DNA of 64,000 bases, taken from positions 20,243-84,242 of the forward strand of contig JANQEK010000002.1 of assembly GCA_028278405.1 (NCBI GenBank). The letters are read 5' to 3'. The position numbers and the translations under genes are program-made. Under the pieces are notes generated by a model. That model made no database searches. It saw only the letters and a program-made list of their open reading frames with translations, and had not been told where the DNA came from. This document shows, piece after piece, positions 8,541 through 16,863 of this stretch. Origin of the DNA: Nitrospinaceae bacterium (lineage in GTDB: Bacteria > Nitrospinota > Nitrospinia > Nitrospinales > Nitrospinaceae). Position 1 is the stretch's first letter, and every line of letters begins with the position of its first letter.

Positions 8541-10232
8541 ATGCTTAAAAAAAGGGATCCCATCGAAAAAATTCTTCTGGATCACGAAAAAATAACAGAA
8601 AAGACCCTTGAGGAAATCAAACACAACGATTTTCAAAAAGGGAAATATCTGGGAAAAGTGCTGGTCGACCATGGTTACCTCCATAGTCATGTGATCCTGG
8701 AAACATTGAGCCAGGAGTTGGGATTCCCTTACCTCCGGTCTGCGGACTTCCCGAAGAACGAGTTACCGGTTCCGGGCCTGGAAATCTCCGAGGTATTTCT
8801 GAGAGAGAAACTGATTCTTCCTCTGAAGATGGACGCCGATAATCTAACCCTTGCCGCTTTCGATCCCTTTGACTGGGAAACATTTGAAAACTTAAGAACC
8901 TCGCTGGGAAAAGAAATCCAAATCAACCTCAGTAGCCAGGAAGACATACTTGAAGCCATTGAAAATTATTATGGCAAGGGTGATTCCGCCATGGACCGGA
9001 TGGTCAGCAAGATTCAAGAAGAAGAGGAAGTTGAAACAACTTTTGAAAGCACGGAGCATATCCGGGATATGGCCTCGGAAGCTCCGGTGATCAAGCTGGT
9101 AAACCATATCATCAACCAGGCGATCGATATGAGTGCCAGTGATATCCACCTAGAACCGTTCGTGGACGACCTGATTTTACGTTACCGTATCGACGGCATG
9201 CTTTACGAGCATGAAGCACCGCCCAAACGTTTGAACTCCGCCATCGTCACCCGCATCAAGATCATGGCGCACCTGGACATCGCGGAACGGCGCTTGCCGC
9301 AGGACGGTCGCATACGAATCAAATCACAGGGCAAGGATATCGACATCCGTGTGTCCACTCTGCCTACTCTTTTTGGTGAAAGCGTGGTGATGCGTATCCT
9401 GGACCGGGGTAACATTGTCGTACAACTGGATCATCTTGGTTTTCCGGCCAAGGAACTGGAACTGTTCCAGAACTTGATTCACAAACCCTACGGGCAAATT
9501 CTGGTCACCGGCCCGACGGGGAGTGGTAAAACCACAACGCTGTACGGTAGTCTTGAAAAAATCAATACTCCGGAAAAAAAAATCGTCACCATTGAAGACC
9601 CCGTGGAGTATCAGTTGAGGGGCGTGAACCAGGTCCACATCCGGCCGCAAATAGGGCTTACCTTTGCCAACGGATTGCGGTCTATTGTCCGGCAGGACCC
9701 GGACGTGATCATGATCGGTGAAATCCGCGATTCGGAAACGGCGGATGTCGCCATCCAATCCGCCTTAACCGGGCATCTGGTATTCAGCACGGTTCACACC
9801 AACGACGCGGCGGGCGCAATCACCCGACTTCAGGAAATGGAAATCGAAAGTTTTCTAATTTCGTCGGCTCTTTTGGGTGTGCTCGCCCAACGACTGGTCC
9901 GGGTCATCTGCACTCATTGCAAGGAAAGCTGCTCCATCGATCCCGAAGCTCTATTGGAAATGGGGATCGAAGACACGACTCCACAGAGTGCATTCCGGGG
10001 TACAGGATGTGATCACTGCAGTGGAACGGGATACCGCGGACGAACCGGTATCTATGAACTGTTGGTAATCGATGACGAAATTCGAAAATTGATTCTGGCG
10101 CACGCGAGTACCCAGGAAATCCGGGAGCGCGCCATTCAATTGGGAATGACGACACTGAGGCAGGACGGATGGAGGAAAATCATGGAAGGAACCACAACCG
10201 TCGAAGAAATCATTCGAGTAACCCATAGTTGA
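8541..10232 (+). CDS. gspE: Type II secretion ATPase GspE
   Basis: 563 residues. The cytoplasmic hexameric ATPase that powers pseudopilus assembly. An N-terminal MshEN/N1E-type domain (about 1-150) is followed by the ATPase: Walker A GPTGSGKTTT, Asp box TIEDPVEYQ, Walker B MIGEIRDSETADVA, His box TVHTNDA, and a zinc-binding tetracysteine loop (CTHC about residue 457 and CDHC about 493). The length matches GspE/PilB. The start ATG has an AAGGAAA ribosome site. All catalytic motifs are intact. The tetracysteine loop and neighbouring gspC/F/G identify it as GspE rather than a twitching motor. Confidence 0.97.
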   Translation: MLKKRDPIEKILLDHEKITEKTLEEIKHNDFQKGKYLGKVLVDHGYLHSHVILETLSQELGFPYLRSADFPKNELPVPGLEISEVFLREKLILPLKMDADNLTLAAFDPFDWETFENLRTSLGKEIQINLSSQEDILEAIENYYGKGDSAMDRMVSKIQEEEEVETTFESTEHIRDMASEAPVIKLVNHIINQAIDMSASDIHLEPFVDDLILRYRIDGMLYEHEAPPKRLNSAIVTRIKIMAHLDIAERRLPQDGRIRIKSQGKDIDIRVSTLPTLFGESVVMRILDRGNIVVQLDHLGFPAKELELFQNLIHKPYGQILVTGPTGSGKTTTLYGSLEKINTPEKKIVTIEDPVEYQLRGVNQVHIRPQIGLTFANGLRSIVRQDPDVIMIGEIRDSETADVAIQSALTGHLVFSTVHTNDAAGAITRLQEMEIESFLISSALLGVLAQRLVRVICTHCKESCSIDPEALLEMGIEDTTPQSAFRGTGCDHCSGTGYRGRTGIYELLVIDDEIRKLILAHASTQEIRERAIQLGMTTLRQDGWRKIMEGTTTVEEIIRVTHS

Positions 10233-10246
10233 GCGAATATCAGCAT

Positions 10247-11479
10247 ATGACCACCTATTTTTATCAGGCAACCGACACTGCCGGGGAAATCATCGAAGGC
10301 GATATCGAAGCCCCCGACTATGGAATTGCAGTTCAGAAAGTCCGCAGCCTGAATTATTTTCCGATTAAAGTCTCGTCTGAGAAACCAGACACTTCTATCC
10401 TCAAAAAATGGAAGGCCCCGACCTCCAGGATATTTTCTTTTTCCAAAGTAACCTCGTATGAGTTAATGAATTTTACCCAGCAGCTCGCCACTCTGATTTC
10501 TTCAAAATTGACTCTAGACAAAAGCCTGACGATCACAACCCGGCTGACCACAAAAGAAAAAACGCGAGAAACATTTCAGGACATCCAGAAACGGGTTCAT
10601 GCCGGCAGCAGTTTCGCCGACGCACTGGCTGCCCATCCCGATGTTTTTTCCAAAATGTACGTCAATATCGTCCGCGCCGGCGAATTGGGAGGAGCTTTAG
10701 ATGTTGTCCTGGCGCGACTGGCCGCTTTTCTGGAAAACGCGGAAGAGACCAAGAGCAAAATATTGAGTGCATTGATTTATCCCTCCATTCTGATTTTAGC
10801 GGGTGTGGGTGCAGTCGTGTTTTTAATGACCTTTGTTGTTCCCAAACTTTCAGGGGTCTTTGAGGGTAGCGGAGATGCGGTCCCCTTGGTCACCCAGATC
10901 CTTCTGAATATCAGCCATGCCATGAACCAATATTGGTGGTCATTTGGAATCGGACTGATTGCAGCAATTCTTGTGTTCTGGTTATTTTTGAAAAGTGACT
11001 TCGGAAAAAACCTGTGGGACCAACTGGTCCTGAAACTTCCGGTTTTTGGAGACCTGGTTCGTAAAATTGAGATGTCGCGATTTTCCCGGACCACGGCCAC
11101 CCTATTGAAAAGCGGTGTCCCGGTTCTACAGGCTTTGAGTTTCGTTCACAGCGTCATCAGCAATCGCGTTATCGCTTCGGCGATGGCACCTCTTCAAGAG
11201 GGATTGAAAAGTGGTCAGGGTATTTCCCGGCCTTTGCAAAAAGCGGATGTCTTTCCTCCGCTGGCGATACACATGATCGTGGTCGGGGAGGAAACAGGCG
11301 AGCTGGAAGACATGCTGGTTAAAGTGGCGGACACTTATGATAAGGAAGTCAATAACGCAATCCAGCGGACGCTGAAAATCTTTGAACCGGCGCTGGTTCT
11401 ATCAATTGGAGGAACCATTATATTTATTGTTGCATCCATTTTGATGGGAATGATGGAAGTCACAAATATAATCATGTAA
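10247..11479 (+). CDS. gspF: Type II secretion platform protein GspF
   Basis: About 410 residues: two T2SSF domains (about 70-190 and 270-395) and membrane segments near 165-190, 220-240 and 375-400. It forms the inner-membrane platform that the GspE ATPase rotates or pulls on. The frame also offers a TTG at 10229 overlapping the gspE stop; I prefer the ATG at 10247 because the protein then begins MTTYFYQATD, the normal GspF opening (short Met, then Phe/Tyr-x-Tyr-x-Ala). The C-terminal IVASILMGMMEVTNIIM is also typical. Confidence 0.94.
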   Translation: MTTYFYQATDTAGEIIEGDIEAPDYGIAVQKVRSLNYFPIKVSSEKPDTSILKKWKAPTSRIFSFSKVTSYELMNFTQQLATLISSKLTLDKSLTITTRLTTKEKTRETFQDIQKRVHAGSSFADALAAHPDVFSKMYVNIVRAGELGGALDVVLARLAAFLENAEETKSKILSALIYPSILILAGVGAVVFLMTFVVPKLSGVFEGSGDAVPLVTQILLNISHAMNQYWWSFGIGLIAAILVFWLFLKSDFGKNLWDQLVLKLPVFGDLVRKIEMSRFSRTTATLLKSGVPVLQALSFVHSVISNRVIASAMAPLQEGLKSGQGISRPLQKADVFPPLAIHMIVVGEETGELEDMLVKVADTYDKEVNNAIQRTLKIFEPALVLSIGGTIIFIVASILMGMMEVTNIIM

Positions 11480-11514
11480 ATCAGGAAAATTATCGATGCG
11501 TTAAGGGAGGAATC

Positions 11515-11943
11515 ATGACGAAGGTCAAAAAACCAGATATTACCCCCCGCTTATCCAACTCCAAAGGATTTACCATTTTGGAAATCATTGCGGTTATTGT
11601 CATCATTGGGCTGTTGTGGGCACTCGTGGCAACCAACTTCATCGGAAAGGTGGATGAGGCCCGGCAGGTGGATGCCCAGGCTCAGATTGGTTTGCTGGGG
11701 CAGGCTCTCGACTTGTACCGGCTGGAAAAAGGCAAGTACCCTTCCAATGAGGAAGGACTCAAGGCGATTCAGCCCTATCTCAAAAAGCAGCTTCCAAAAG
11801 ATCCGTGGGGAAACGAGTTTCATTATAAATTTCCGGGAGATCATGGCGACTATGACTTGGTTTCCTATGGTGCAGACAATGCCGAAGGCGGTGAAGGGAA
11901 TGATCTGGATATTGTCAGCTGGAAGAATATTGAAAAGGATTAA
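11515..11943 (+). CDS. gspG: Major pseudopilin GspG
   Basis: 142 residues. A type IV prepilin leader rich in basic residues ends at Gly before FTILEIIAVIVIIGLL, with Glu at +5 of the mature protein, the mark of prepilin peptidase processing and N-methylation. The mature domain has the GspG pattern ALDLYRLEKGKYPSNEEGL and LPKDPWGNEFHYKFPG, and a C-terminal Asp-rich calcium-site region (GEGNDLDIVSW). It has the strongest ribosome site in the operon (GGGAGGAATC before ATG), fitting the high expression of the major pseudopilin. No prepilin peptidase gene (gspO) is present in the window. Confidence 0.96.
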   Translation: MTKVKKPDITPRLSNSKGFTILEIIAVIVIIGLLWALVATNFIGKVDEARQVDAQAQIGLLGQALDLYRLEKGKYPSNEEGLKAIQPYLKKQLPKDPWGNEFHYKFPGDHGDYDLVSYGADNAEGGEGNDLDIVSWKNIEKD

Positions 11944-12427
11944 GTCTCCATCCCTTCGGGAAAGTGGATTCACCTTGATCGAAATGGTCTCGGTTCTGGT
12001 AATGATCGGATTGTTTCTGGGTCTGGTCACACCCTCTGTTATGACCACTCTGGACCGAATACAGGCAGACTCCTCAGCCCGCAAGGTTACGTCCCTGTTA
12101 GCTTCGGCTCGAAGCCAGGCGATCGCCACCAAAGCGACTTTGATATTCCAGGGAGATTTGGATCAAAATCAATACTGGGTGATCGATCCAAAGTCAGAGG
12201 AGAGTTCGCAAGTGATGGAATTGGACCGGACGATTCAGTTTCGCGAATTCGACGACGGAGAAGAATCGTTGCGGGAGGGAATTTTTTCGGTCACGTTCTA
12301 TCCTCTGGGAAGCACCAGCGGAGGCACAATCCTCCTAGAACCCTCGGACATTGATACCGACGCCCCATCTTTTCTGTTAACCATCGACCCGGTAACGGGC
12401 AAACCCTACCTGCAACATGCTTCGTGA
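11930..12427 (+). CDS. gspH: Minor pseudopilin GspH
   Basis: 165 residues. The prepilin motif is G|FTLIEMVSVLVMIGL with Glu5. The open frame runs far upstream through gspG, but that part is the gspG gene in another frame. The sensible start is the TTG at 11930, preceded by a GGAAG ribosome site at 11921-11925; it yields the short basic leader MKRIKSPSLRESG and overlaps the end of gspG by 14 bases. No ATG or GTG is available between there and the prepilin cleavage site. The rest fits GspH in length and in SARSQAIATKATLIF. It should sit in the pseudopilus tip region. Confidence 0.85.
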   Translation: MKRIKSPSLRESGFTLIEMVSVLVMIGLFLGLVTPSVMTTLDRIQADSSARKVTSLLASARSQAIATKATLIFQGDLDQNQYWVIDPKSEESSQVMELDRTIQFREFDDGEESLREGIFSVTFYPLGSTSGGTILLEPSDIDTDAPSFLLTIDPVTGKPYLQHAS

Positions 12428-12917
12428 TGAAAAAGGGTTCACCCTTCTGGAAATCATCGCCGCCATCACCGTTCTAGCTGTGGGAGTCCTCACTCTGGTA
12501 CAAATGTTTTCAGGGTCGATCAATCAGGCCAGCCAGGCCGAGCGGTATCTGAATGGAGTTTACCTGGCACAACAGAAGTTCTCCGAATTGGAAATTGATA
12601 ATTTCAAATCGGATGCCACGGAAGGTGAATTTGAAAACCTGGAGGGCTATCGCTGGCAACTGGAGATTCTTCCTTATGAATCACCGTTGAATGATGAAGA
12701 AGCCCGCATTAAGATCCAGGAAGTATCTCTGCGGGTTTATTGGAAAGATGGGATACAGGAGAAGGAAGTACAACTGGTCTCTCTAAAAACGTTGGGAGAA
12801 ACCCATGCCGCCCCTGCCCCCGATTTACAACCCTCCTCATCGGTGAATCCAGCCAAACCTAACGTTCCCGCAGCCCCGAAGATCAAAAACCTCAATCCAT
12901 CGGCGGTCTCAAAATGA
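12417..12917 (+). CDS. gspI: Minor pseudopilin GspI
   Basis: 166 residues. Short leader MLRDEKG, then FTLLEIIAAITVLAVGVL with Glu5, followed by the GspI-like YLAQQKFSELE segment. It overlaps gspH by 11 bases. GspI, J and K form the quasi-helical pseudopilus tip. The last 40 residues are a low-complexity proline/alanine tail (PAPDLQPSSSVNPAKPNVPA) that is longer than usual for GspI. Confidence 0.9.
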   Translation: MLRDEKGFTLLEIIAAITVLAVGVLTLVQMFSGSINQASQAERYLNGVYLAQQKFSELEIDNFKSDATEGEFENLEGYRWQLEILPYESPLNDEEARIKIQEVSLRVYWKDGIQEKEVQLVSLKTLGETHAAPAPDLQPSSSVNPAKPNVPAAPKIKNLNPSAVSK

Positions 12918-13780
12918 GAAAGTCAGGCGCCGAATCGGGATTTACCCTGCTGGAGCTTTTGATCTCACTGGCGATGGTTGCCGTGGTTTTAACCGCCTGT
13001 CTTATGGCAGTTCGTTTGGCCACGGCGTCCCGCGAGGCAGGAACACAAAAAACCGATGTTCATCAGCGATTGAGGGTCCTTCACGAGCGGTTGAATTCCA
13101 CCCTGCGATCAGCCCATCTTATCTTTGTACCTGCCGATTCGGGATCCCTGCTACCGGACGAGGATGAAGAAAAATCGTCAAACTCCAAGGTTCTCGCCTT
13201 TGAAGGGAAGGAAAAATCGATTCGGTTTGTCACTTTTAACGAAAAACTCATTGAGTCCAAAAGTTTGCACTGGATGCATGAAGTATATTTTCATGTCCAA
13301 AAAAATGAGGAAACTGATTTGCTGGAAATTCTGCTGACCGAACGTGATTTTTCCCCGGAAACCTTCTTCAAACAAGGCCCCCAGGAACCGCAAACCGGCC
13401 AAACCCTTCGCATAGCACAAGATGTGGCCTATCTGAAATTCCGGTACTACTACGAAATATCGGAAAAGGGAAATTCTTCCACTCCTACAGAGGAAAAACC
13501 TGTAAAGGTTTCAGGCGAATGGGTCGATAAATTCATAACGGAACCCTTTGATTTTAAAAGCAATACTATCGACGATAAAAACATTGAAGAACCCGGGGAC
13601 TCTGCTCGTCTGCCCCGGGCCGTAGAAGTTTCGGTAGGCCTTTGGGAACGAGGCCTTTCCGGGGAAACTTTGGAGCCCAAAATAGTAGATTTGCCTCCAA
13701 CCCTTATTCCCATTCAGTCGGGAATGGTTTTTGAAAGACCGGAAGAAGAAAAGGAGAACAGTAGTGTACCCGAAGAATAA
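12914..13780 (+). CDS. gspJ: Minor pseudopilin GspJ
   Basis: 288 residues, somewhat longer than typical GspJ (about 200). Leader MRKSGAESG then FTLLELLISLAMVAVVLTA with Glu5. It overlaps gspI by 4 bases (ATGA). The mature domain contains the expected EVYFHVQ and LKFRYYYEISEKG strands, with an insertion around 185-230. It is assigned by order (between I and K) and motif. Confidence 0.88.
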   Translation: MRKSGAESGFTLLELLISLAMVAVVLTACLMAVRLATASREAGTQKTDVHQRLRVLHERLNSTLRSAHLIFVPADSGSLLPDEDEEKSSNSKVLAFEGKEKSIRFVTFNEKLIESKSLHWMHEVYFHVQKNEETDLLEILLTERDFSPETFFKQGPQEPQTGQTLRIAQDVAYLKFRYYYEISEKGNSSTPTEEKPVKVSGEWVDKFITEPFDFKSNTIDDKNIEEPGDSARLPRAVEVSVGLWERGLSGETLEPKIVDLPPTLIPIQSGMVFERPEEEKENSSVPEE

Positions 13781-14819
13781 CGAAAGCGGCATTGCCTTGA
13801 TTTTGGTCCTTTGGGTCATGGTTCTGCTCATCGCTCTGGGTACGGAGTTCGCCCTGTCGATGAAAACAGAGGTCAATACCACTCGCAATTTTAAAGAGGA
13901 TGCAGAAGCTTATTACCTCGCGAAGGCGGGAATAAATCTGGCAAAGGCTGAAATCCTTTCAGATGCTCAGTTTCATTCACGAACCGAGGAAAAGGGATTC
14001 ATTTTCGGTCCTGTTACTTCTGAAAGTAGCCAACAAGACAATTCAGCGACACCGGATGCAAAACAAACATCGCCGATTAGCTCGTCGACTCAACCTGGTT
14101 CAACGCCAAAAACAAAATCGGAGCCGGAGCTCGAAATACCGGAACAACCTCAGCGAACCGAACTGCCGCTGGGCAAAGGACTCGTTCATTACTCCATTCA
14201 CGATGAAAACGGGAAGATCAATATCAACACCGCCTCTCGGGACGTCTTGACCAAGGCCCTGGCTGCAAATGGTCTTCCGCTGGGTTCGGAAAGAGATACC
14301 ATCGTAGATTCCATTCTGGACTGGATCGACAAGGACGACAGGCACCGAGTGAATGGAGCTGAGTCGGAATATTACGAAGGTCTGTCCCCGGCGTATTCCG
14401 CCAAAAACGGTCCTTTGGACAGCCTGGAAGAATTACTGAAGGTCCGAGGCGTCACACCAAAACTTTTTTATGGTTCCGAGGAGTACCAGGCGGAGGAATC
14501 GTCCGATTCGGAGAATGCTCCCGGCTTGGTCCGGATTTTTACAGCACAGGGGATTTCTCAGTTCAATCCCAATACTGCGGAACGGGCAGTCCTGGAAATC
14601 ATGTATCCCGAAAACCAGGTGAATGAAATTTTAGAAAAGAAAGAGGAACGTGGCTGGTACAACGAGTCGAAGTCCACTCATTTCAAAATTGAGGCAATCG
14701 GAACGTTTGAGCATAGTCCAACGCAACACATCATTGTAGCGATTATTGAAAAACAGCAAACGGGCAACGAAGCGTCTTTGTTGACCCGATACTGGAACGA
14801 TAACTTTATCCGGAGATAA
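13764..14819 (+). CDS. gspK: Minor pseudopilin GspK
   Basis: About 351 residues. The prepilin-like start is NNESG|IALILVLWVMVLL; as usual for GspK the residue at +5 is not Glu. Downstream are the GspK hallmarks DENGKININTASRDVL, a helical SAM-like region (DSILDWIDKDDRHRVNGAESEYYEGL) and SLEELLKVRGVTP. An upstream ATG at 13731 exists, but the GTG at 13764 has an AAGGAG ribosome site 7 bases away and gives a leader of the right size, overlapping gspJ by 17 bases. GspK caps the pseudopilus. A Ser/Pro/Thr-rich stretch near residues 80-110 is an insertion. Confidence 0.9.
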   Translation: MYPKNNESGIALILVLWVMVLLIALGTEFALSMKTEVNTTRNFKEDAEAYYLAKAGINLAKAEILSDAQFHSRTEEKGFIFGPVTSESSQQDNSATPDAKQTSPISSSTQPGSTPKTKSEPELEIPEQPQRTELPLGKGLVHYSIHDENGKININTASRDVLTKALAANGLPLGSERDTIVDSILDWIDKDDRHRVNGAESEYYEGLSPAYSAKNGPLDSLEELLKVRGVTPKLFYGSEEYQAEESSDSENAPGLVRIFTAQGISQFNPNTAERAVLEIMYPENQVNEILEKKEERGWYNESKSTHFKIEAIGTFEHSPTQHIIVAIIEKQQTGNEASLLTRYWNDNFIRR

Positions 14820-14824
14820 GCAGC

Positions 14825-16285
14825 TTGTCGGAGCAATATTTGGGTATCGACATTCGCGAGGAATTCGCCGCCGTGACCCTTGTATCGAAGTCATGGCGCG
14901 GGGTGGACATTGTCCGGTCTCTTTGGTTTCGGCTGTATCCGGAGCGAGGGAATGAGGACAACGAGGATCTTTTCGTTCAAGAGATGGATGATTTTCTCAA
15001 AACGGGAAACGTAAAACCCAAAGAGGTAGTCGTGAGTCTGCCGCGACAGACCAGCACCCTGCAATCTTTCGATGTTCCGGCTACGAATGCGCAAGCGTTA
15101 GATTCCATGATTCAACTGGAAATGGATAGACATTTTGCCTTCCCTTTGGAATCAATGAATACTTCTTATTATGTTATCCCTACAACCGCTAACCAAAATC
15201 ACGTGATTTCAGCGGCCGCAAAAAGAGAAGGAATCGAAAACTATCTTAATTGGCTGGCTCGAGCGGGACTGAAATCGGATGACGTGGATCTGTCCTTCTC
15301 CAGCCAGATGAACTTACTGGATCAAAACGGAGCACTCAGCCCAAATCTCCAAGCCATCGTGGATGTCAGCTCCACACGAGTGGATATCTCTCTGATCAAG
15401 GGGAAAACCCTGGTCATCAATCGGAGTGTGCCGATTCCGGACAAGGAATTCAAGAATGTGTTTTTTCATCACGACATCCCCCAATCATTGATGGATAAAG
15501 TGAAAAAAAACTTTTCCGATTTTCTGACAGGGGTTCTCGAGTCCACATTGTATGGATGCAAATCCCTTGAAAATGAGGAATCGATTACCCAAATCAACCT
15601 CTTCGGAGGAGGTCGATGCGTGGAAACCCTGGTTTCTGCCCTGCAATCCCAAACTGAAGTTAAAACCGAAAGCGTGATTCCCGTTTTTTTAAGGAAAGAT
15701 TCTCCATCCAGTTTTGAGCCGTCTTTTCAGATGACTTCGCTGGGACTGGCTCTGCGACCGATACTCAGAGATCCGATCGAGTTGAATTTGCATCCGCATG
15801 CTCAACATAAAACAAAAAGGAAATCTCCCTGGAAGACCACACTCGTTCTTTCGGCGGCGGTTCTCGCTGCTTTCGCGTTCTTGCTTATGAGCCAAACCTA
15901 TAGAAATAAAAATACTCTGAATTCCTTAAACCATCAATTGGACAAGATCAAACCTCTGGCCGTCGAATTACAAAAGATTGACCAACAATACGAAAACCTG
16001 TCGAGTTATACGGAAGCCCTGAATGCCATTGAGCGCCAATCACCGTTAAAGCTTCCGCTACTCCGGGAATTGAGTCGGAAATTACCCAAAGACACCTGGG
16101 TGACGCGAATTTCCATCAAGCGGGATCAAGTTGAAATCCAGGGATATTCGGCATCCGCTTCCAAGCTGATCTCCCTGCTGGAGGGGTCAAAGTATTTTAA
16201 GGATACCCAATTCAGGGGCTCAGTGACCACACGAGCCCTCGGAAAACGATTTACGATTCGATCAACCATGGAACCTCGAGGATGA
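14825..16285 (+). CDS. gspL: Type II secretion assembly protein GspL (PilM/PilN-like)
   Basis: 486 residues. The N-terminal part (1-330) is an actin-like PilM fold (YLGIDIREEFAAVTLV at the start, QAIVDVSSTRVDISLIKG in the middle). A membrane segment follows (about 342-357, LVLSAAVLAAFAFLLM), then a coiled coil and a PilN-like ferredoxin fold periplasmic domain (LPKDTWVTRISIKRDQVEIQGYS). This is the GspL arrangement, tying the GspE ATPase to the membrane. The start is a TTG 5 bases after gspK, with GGAG 9 bases upstream. Confidence 0.88.
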   Translation: MSEQYLGIDIREEFAAVTLVSKSWRGVDIVRSLWFRLYPERGNEDNEDLFVQEMDDFLKTGNVKPKEVVVSLPRQTSTLQSFDVPATNAQALDSMIQLEMDRHFAFPLESMNTSYYVIPTTANQNHVISAAAKREGIENYLNWLARAGLKSDDVDLSFSSQMNLLDQNGALSPNLQAIVDVSSTRVDISLIKGKTLVINRSVPIPDKEFKNVFFHHDIPQSLMDKVKKNFSDFLTGVLESTLYGCKSLENEESITQINLFGGGRCVETLVSALQSQTEVKTESVIPVFLRKDSPSSFEPSFQMTSLGLALRPILRDPIELNLHPHAQHKTKRKSPWKTTLVLSAAVLAAFAFLLMSQTYRNKNTLNSLNHQLDKIKPLAVELQKIDQQYENLSSYTEALNAIERQSPLKLPLLRELSRKLPKDTWVTRISIKRDQVEIQGYSASASKLISLLEGSKYFKDTQFRGSVTTRALGKRFTIRSTMEPRG

Positions 16286-16863
16286 GTCAAAAACGGACAT
16301 TAAGAGAAAAAATTATTCTGACTCTGGCCGGAAGCATGGTTCTGGTTTATGTGTTTGTGGAATATATCGGCCGACCTCTTTATATGGAGCAAAAACGACA
16401 GGAGCAAAAAATAGAAAGTAAAATCCTTTTTATTACCAAATACCACGAAATATTGAACCAGACCGTCTATTACCGGAAAAAGGAGCAGACCAACCAGGCG
16501 CTTGCCGTCCAGCTTTCCAGGTTGTTTCTGTCTCCATCTCAGCCTGCTTTGGCCGCGGCGAGATTACAAAAGTCTCTGGAAGATAAGGCTCGAAAAACCC
16601 GGGTCAACCTGGTTCAGGTAAAAACTGAAAAAACGAAGTACATGGAAGGTTTGCTGACCGTCCCCGTAAGAATCACCGTCAAATCGTCGCTTGAAAAGTT
16701 GTCGCGCTTTATCCGAATGATTGAGAGTGACGAGAAGTTTTTGGTGGTTGAAGAACTGGCAATCCGAAGAATCAACAAAAAGGAGCCGGAGCAATTGGAG
16801 TCCCGCTTGTTGGTGAATGGCTTCATACAAAAAAGAAAACCGGAAAAACTAAAAACGACATGA
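16282..16863 (+). CDS. gspM: Type II secretion protein GspM (PilO-like)
   Basis: 193 residues. One N-terminal membrane segment (about 10-30), a coiled coil (EQKRQEQKIESKILFI), and a small C-terminal ferredoxin-like domain ending SLEKLSRFIRMIESDEKFLVVEELAIRRI, the PilO/GspM pattern. It overlaps gspL by 4 bases and gspD by 4 bases. GspM pairs with GspL in the inner-membrane platform. Sequence similarity is weak, so the assignment is by architecture and gene order. Confidence 0.82.
   Translation: MSQKRTLREKIILTLAGSMVLVYVFVEYIGRPLYMEQKRQEQKIESKILFITKYHEILNQTVYYRKKEQTNQALAVQLSRLFLSPSQPALAAARLQKSLEDKARKTRVNLVQVKTEKTKYMEGLLTVPVRITVKSSLEKLSRFIRMIESDEKFLVVEELAIRRINKKEPEQLESRLLVNGFIQKRKPEKLKTT

Noticed and set aside
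11588..11929. Open frame extending gspH about 114 codons upstream
   Set aside because: It lies inside gspG in another frame; the prepilin leader requires a start close to the cleavage site, supplied by the TTG at 11930.
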